Positions 34,733-37,834 of a stretch of DNA of 37,834 bases are shown here, one piece after another. Numbering within the stretch: position 1 is the first letter of the stretch; each line of letters starts with the position of its first letter. This DNA comes from GCA-003244245 sp035463315 (GTDB taxonomy: Bacteria > Actinomycetota > Actinomycetes > Mycobacteriales > Pseudonocardiaceae). The notes beneath the pieces were generated by a model, which did not search any database, was not told the origin of the DNA, and was given only the letters and a program-made list of their open reading frames with translations. The stretch is taken from NCBI GenBank assembly GCA_035463315.1, contig DATHTJ010000140.1, positions 1 to 37,834 of the forward strand, written 5' to 3'. The translations under genes and the position numbers were made by a program.

Positions 34733-34821
34733 GCCTCGTCAGTGGGCCTCGTGAATGGCCCTCGTGAGTGCCATGAGGTGCCAGGGCACCCAGCGTCACT
34801 CACGACGGCCACTGACGAGGC
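34733..34821. repeat. nested inverted and direct repeat between priA and def
   Basis: Outer arms GCCTCGTCAGTGG (34733-34745) and CCACTGACGAGGC (34809-34821) pair perfectly over 13 bases. TCGTGAGTG (34762-34770) pairs with CACTCACGA (34797-34805), and GGTGCC/GGCACC forms the tip. The left side also carries three direct CCTCGTSARTG copies. It may end priA transcription or be a repeat element. Confidence 0.8.
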
Positions 34822-34832
34822 ATACTGCGCTG

Positions 34833-35441
34833 GTGCCTGTACAACCCATCCGGCTCTTCGGCGATCCGGTGCTGCGCGCCCGTGCGGCTGAGGTCGTCGA
34901 CTTCGACAAGGAGCTGCGCAACCTGGTCCGCGACCTGCGGGACACGATGGCCGCCGAGGGGGGAGCCGGGCTCGCGGCCCCCCAGCTGGGCGTCTCGCTG
35001 CGGGTGTTCACCTACCACTGTGCCGACCTCATCGGGGCCGACCTCATCGGGGCCGACCTCACCGGGGCCGGCCTCATCGGGGATGACGCGACCGGGCACC
35101 TCGTCAACCCCACCTTCGACGTGGTGGGCGACGAGATGCAGGACGGACCGGAAGGCTGCCTGTCGATCCCAGGGCTGTCCTGGGACTGCCGGCGTCACCT
35201 GCGGGTCGTTGCCCGCGGGCGTGACCAGTATGGCGAGCCGATCGAGGTGCACGGCACCGAGCGGCTGGCCCGGGTGATCCAGCATGAGACCGACCACCTG
35301 GATGGCGTGCTGTTCATCGACCGGCTCGACCCGGAGACACGCAGGCAGGCGATGCGGGAAATCCGGCAGGCGCGCTGGTTCGGCATTCCCGAGCCGGTGG
35401 TCAAGGCCAGCCCACACCCGCTGTTCGGCAAGGCGCGCTGA
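34833..35441 (+). CDS. def: peptide deformylase
   Basis: Removes the N-formyl group from new proteins using Fe2+. The 202 residues carry all three motifs: GGAGLAAPQLG, EGCLSIPG with the metal cysteine, and QHETDHLDG with the HExxH histidines. I chose GTG 34833 (VPVQPIRLFGDPVLR), the family start, rather than the upstream frame running through the repeat. Between the FTYH strand and GHLVNP, where homologues have a short loop, there is a 20-residue insertion of four A[DG]L[IT]G pentapeptides from a DNA tandem repeat. It lies on the surface away from the motifs, so activity should survive. Next gene fmt acts on the same formyl-Met cycle. Confidence 0.95.
   Translation: MPVQPIRLFGDPVLRARAAEVVDFDKELRNLVRDLRDTMAAEGGAGLAAPQLGVSLRVFTYHCADLIGADLIGADLTGAGLIGDDATGHLVNPTFDVVGDEMQDGPEGCLSIPGLSWDCRRHLRVVARGRDQYGEPIEVHGTERLARVIQHETDHLDGVLFIDRLDPETRRQAMREIRQARWFGIPEPVVKASPHPLFGKAR
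35022..35081 (+). repeat. 15-bp tandem repeat (four units) inside def
   Basis: Four 15-base units (GCCGACCTCATCGGG and near copies) encode ADLIG, ADLIG, ADLTG, AGLIG. Units 1 and 2 are identical, and 3 and 4 differ by one base from the consensus, so the expansion is recent. Confidence 0.92.
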
Positions 35442-35444
35442 GCG

Positions 35445-36371
35445 GTGCGACTGGTCTTCGCCGGCACGCCTGACGTGGCGGTGCCCGCACTACAGGCGCT
35501 GCTGGACTCCGACCGGCACGAGATCGCCGCGGTGCTGACCCGACCGGACGCGCCGGCTGGGCGGGGGCGGCGGCCGGCCCGCTCACCGGTGGGTGCGCTG
35601 GCCGATGAGGCAGGGCTGATCGTGCTCACCCCGCGCCGCCTGGCTGACCCGGACTTCTTGGAGCGGCTACGCGAGCTGGCTCCGGATTGCTGCCCGATTG
35701 TCGGCTACGGCGCGCTGGTTCCGCGAGTGGCACTGGACATCCCCCGGCATGGTTGGGTGAACCTGCACTTCTCGCTGCTGCCCGCCTGGCGTGGTGCCGC
35801 TCCGGTGCAGGCCGCGATCCGGCATGGGGACGAGATCACCGGCGCGTCCACCTTCGCTTTGGAGGAGGGGCTAGACACCGGCCCGGTGTACGGCACGGTC
35901 ACCGAGGTGATCCGCCCCGAGGACACCGCGGGTGAGTTGCTGTCCCGGTTGGCTGGCGCCGGAGCCGGCCTGTTGGTGGCCACTCTGGACGGGATTGCCG
36001 ACGGTAATCTGCGTCCGGTACCCCAGCCGGTCGATGGCGTCTCGCACGCCGCGAAGCTCACCGCCGAGGATGCCCATGTGGACTTCAGTGCTCCGGCCTT
36101 CGCGGTGCACCGCCAGGTGCGTGCGGTGACGCCCGCTCCCGGTGCCTGGATTCGATTCCGGGATCAACGCGTGGGCCTCGGGCCGGTGCAACTCGCCGAT
36201 GTCGACGGGCTCAGCCCCGGCGAGCTGCGGGCCACCAAGCGGGAGGTGCTCGTCGGCACCGCGACCAGCGCGGTGCGGCTGGGCGAGGTCACCCCGCCCG
36301 GTAAGCGAGCAATGCCCGCACCGGACTGGGCTCGCGGTGCCCGGCCGGGGCCGGGGGAGCGGTTCGAGTGA
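35445..36371 (+). CDS. fmt: methionyl-tRNA formyltransferase
   Basis: Formylates initiator Met-tRNA with 10-formyl-tetrahydrofolate. The 308 residues contain MRLVFAGTPDVAVPAL, the catalytic NLHFSLLPAWRGAAPVQAAIRHGDEITGAS (asparagine, histidine, SLLP) and FALEEGLDTGPVY. The C-terminal OB-like domain is from about residue 205 (FAVHRQVRAVTPAPGAWI). GTG 35445 starts three bases after def, so the two are coupled. The order def-fmt-rsmB is standard. Confidence 0.96.
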   Translation: MRLVFAGTPDVAVPALQALLDSDRHEIAAVLTRPDAPAGRGRRPARSPVGALADEAGLIVLTPRRLADPDFLERLRELAPDCCPIVGYGALVPRVALDIPRHGWVNLHFSLLPAWRGAAPVQAAIRHGDEITGASTFALEEGLDTGPVYGTVTEVIRPEDTAGELLSRLAGAGAGLLVATLDGIADGNLRPVPQPVDGVSHAAKLTAEDAHVDFSAPAFAVHRQVRAVTPAPGAWIRFRDQRVGLGPVQLADVDGLSPGELRATKREVLVGTATSAVRLGEVTPPGKRAMPAPDWARGARPGPGERFE

Positions 36372-36411
36372 TGGCCAGTGTGGGCAACGTCCAGGTCGTC
36401 GGTGGCTCGCT

Positions 36412-37827
36412 ATGACGGTCCCCCGCAAACCGTCCCGACCGCCCAGGCCCGGGCCGCCCCGGCGGCGCTCTGGGCCGCGCCGGCCGCCGGTGGAGGACCT
36501 CCCCCGGCGGGCGGCGCTGGACACCCTGGCGGCGGTGCGGGAGCGCGACGCGTACGCCAACCTGGTGCTGCCTGGCCTGCTGCGGCAGCGCGGGATCAAC
36601 GGCCGGGACGCCGCGCTGGCCACCGAGCTGTGCTATGGGACGTGCCGCGCGCAGGGCCTGCTGGATGCGGTGTTGCAGTCCTGCGCGGACCGCCCGCTGT
36701 CGGAGGTGGACGGTGAACTGCTGGACGCCCTGCGGTTGGGCAGCTACCAACTGCTGCGGACCCGGGTGCCGCCGCACGCCGCGGTCGGCACCACCGTTGA
36801 TCTGGTGCGCGCAGATCGTGGCAGTGCGTCCGCCGGCTTCGTCAATGCAGTGTTGCGCCGGGTCGGCCAGCAGGACGAGAAAGCCTGGGTGCAGGCGGTA
36901 GCGCCGGCGGCCGACGATGACCCGATCGGCCATCTTGCGATGGCGCACCCGCATCCGCGGTGGATCGCCCAGGCCTTCGTTGACGCGCTGGGTGGTGACT
37001 GCGCCGAGCTGGCCGATGCGCTGGCCGCCGACGATGCCCGCCCGCTGGTGCACCTCGCCGCGCGCCCCGGCCAGATCACCGCCGCCGACCTGGCCGCAGT
37101 AACCGGCGGCGAGGCTGCCCCGTACTCGCCTTACGGGGTGCACCTGGCTGAGGGTGGTGACCCGGGGGAGTTGGCCCCGGTGCGCGATCATCTGGCCCAG
37201 GTGCAGGACGAGGGCAGCCAGCTCGTCAGCCTCGCGCTGGCCGGGGTGCCGCTGGAGGGCGCCGATGCCCGCTGGCTGGACCTGTGCGCCGGGCCGGGAG
37301 GCAAGGCAGCGCTGCTGGGTGCCCTGGGCGCTACCCAGGGAGCGAGCCTGGACGCCGTGGAGAAGGCCGAGCATCGGGCCCGGTTGGTCGGTCAGGCTTG
37401 CGCGGGACTGCCGGTGACGGTGCACGTCGCCGACGGCCGGGACAGCGGGCTGCCGGAACGGGCCTACGATCGGGTGCTGGTGGACGTGCCATGCACCGGG
37501 CTCGGGGCGCTGCGCCGGCGCCCAGAGGCGCGTTGGCGACGGCGGGCCGACGACGTCCCCGGGCTGGTCCGGCTGCAGCGGGAGCTGCTGGTGGCGGCAC
37601 TGCGGCTGGTCCGGCCGGGCGGTGTGGTGGCTTACGTGACCTGCTCGCCGCATCTGGATGAGACGGTGGGCGTGGTCGCCGACGTGGTGCGGCGCACTCG
37701 CGCCGAGCAACTCGACGCCAGGCCTCAGTTTCCCGGCGTGCCCCGGCTCGGTGAAGGGCCGCACGTGCAGTTGTGGCCGCACCGGCACGGCACCGACGCG
37801 ATGTTCTGTGCCCTGCTGCGTCGTTGA
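36412..37827 (+). CDS. rsmB: 16S rRNA (cytosine-967-C5)-methyltransferase
   Basis: Methylates C967 of 16S rRNA with SAM; 471 residues. The N-terminal NusB-like domain spans about residues 25-165 (RRAALDTLAAVRERDAYANLVLPGLL). The methyltransferase domain has WLDLCAGPGGKAALLGALG, the conserved VLVDVPCTGLGALRRRPEARWRR (cysteine in PCTGLG) and VAYVTCSPHLDETV with the catalytic cysteine. I chose ATG 36412; the open frame extends to 36142 through fmt but is not family sequence. The ribosome site is weak. The gene ends seven bases before the window end. Confidence 0.95.
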   Translation: MTVPRKPSRPPRPGPPRRRSGPRRPPVEDLPRRAALDTLAAVRERDAYANLVLPGLLRQRGINGRDAALATELCYGTCRAQGLLDAVLQSCADRPLSEVDGELLDALRLGSYQLLRTRVPPHAAVGTTVDLVRADRGSASAGFVNAVLRRVGQQDEKAWVQAVAPAADDDPIGHLAMAHPHPRWIAQAFVDALGGDCAELADALAADDARPLVHLAARPGQITAADLAAVTGGEAAPYSPYGVHLAEGGDPGELAPVRDHLAQVQDEGSQLVSLALAGVPLEGADARWLDLCAGPGGKAALLGALGATQGASLDAVEKAEHRARLVGQACAGLPVTVHVADGRDSGLPERAYDRVLVDVPCTGLGALRRRPEARWRRRADDVPGLVRLQRELLVAALRLVRPGGVVAYVTCSPHLDETVGVVADVVRRTRAEQLDARPQFPGVPRLGEGPHVQLWPHRHGTDAMFCALLRR

Positions 37828-37834
37828 CGGGGTC

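Overview
The window is high-GC, actinobacterial DNA, most likely from a Pseudonocardiales-type filamentous actinomycete. This rests on the conserved gene order aroC-aroK-aroB-aroQ ... Xaa-Pro peptidase-efp-nusB-bldD-pyrR-pyrB-pyrC-carA-carB-pyrF-mihF-gmk-rpoZ-coaBC-priA-def-fmt-rsmB. It also rests on frequent GTG and TTG starts, a BldD with its c-di-GMP motif, a helicase-dead PriA and an actinobacterial integration host factor. No database search was possible; all family calls come from motifs read in the sequence.

Layout. Positions 1-805 (minus strand) hold the start of an FAD-dependent monooxygenase, cut by the window edge, and a short r1t-type phage-holin-like fragment whose stop overlaps the monooxygenase start. 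Positions 1072-4422 are the shikimate operon aroC-aroK-aroB-aroQ. Its aroK is unusual: it is visibly AT-richer than its neighbours, has three TTA codons and lacks canonical substrate- and lid-arginine motifs.

Positions 4423-18823 look like a biosynthetic island inserted between aroQ and the peptidase/efp block. Its left half (4510-9712, all plus strand) reads as a compact RiPP operon. It contains an ABC exporter, a 26-residue acidic peptide with one cysteine (6571-6651), a perfect 13-bp hairpin just after that peptide, a HExxH protein of the proposed peptide beta-hydroxylase type, a YcaO protein and a PIG-L/LmbE deacetylase. No partner E1-like/RRE protein, TfuA protein or dedicated leader protease is visible. 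Its right half (9678-18823) is a mosaic in mixed orientations: two stand-alone glycosyltransferases, two SAM methyltransferases, a 2OG-Fe(II) oxygenase, two sulfotransferases, a glycosyltransferase-sulfotransferase fusion and a nucleotide-sugar epimerase. It also contains a truncated glycosyltransferase start. Taken together this could make a glycosylated, methylated and sulfated product, possibly the RiPP itself, but a separate sulfated-glycan pathway in the same island is equally compatible.

Positions 18831-37827 are core genome. They hold Xaa-Pro peptidase, EF-P and NusB, then a 16-bp bidirectional terminator and convergent bldD. Next comes the pyrimidine operon with a recognisable PyrR-binding RNA element in its leader, followed by mihF, gmk, rpoZ, coaBC, priA, def, fmt and rsmB. 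Several gene junctions here carry palindromic or tandem repeats: carA/carB, carB/pyrF, mihF/gmk and priA/def. They reach into coding ends or starts. Def also contains an in-frame 15-bp tandem repeat.
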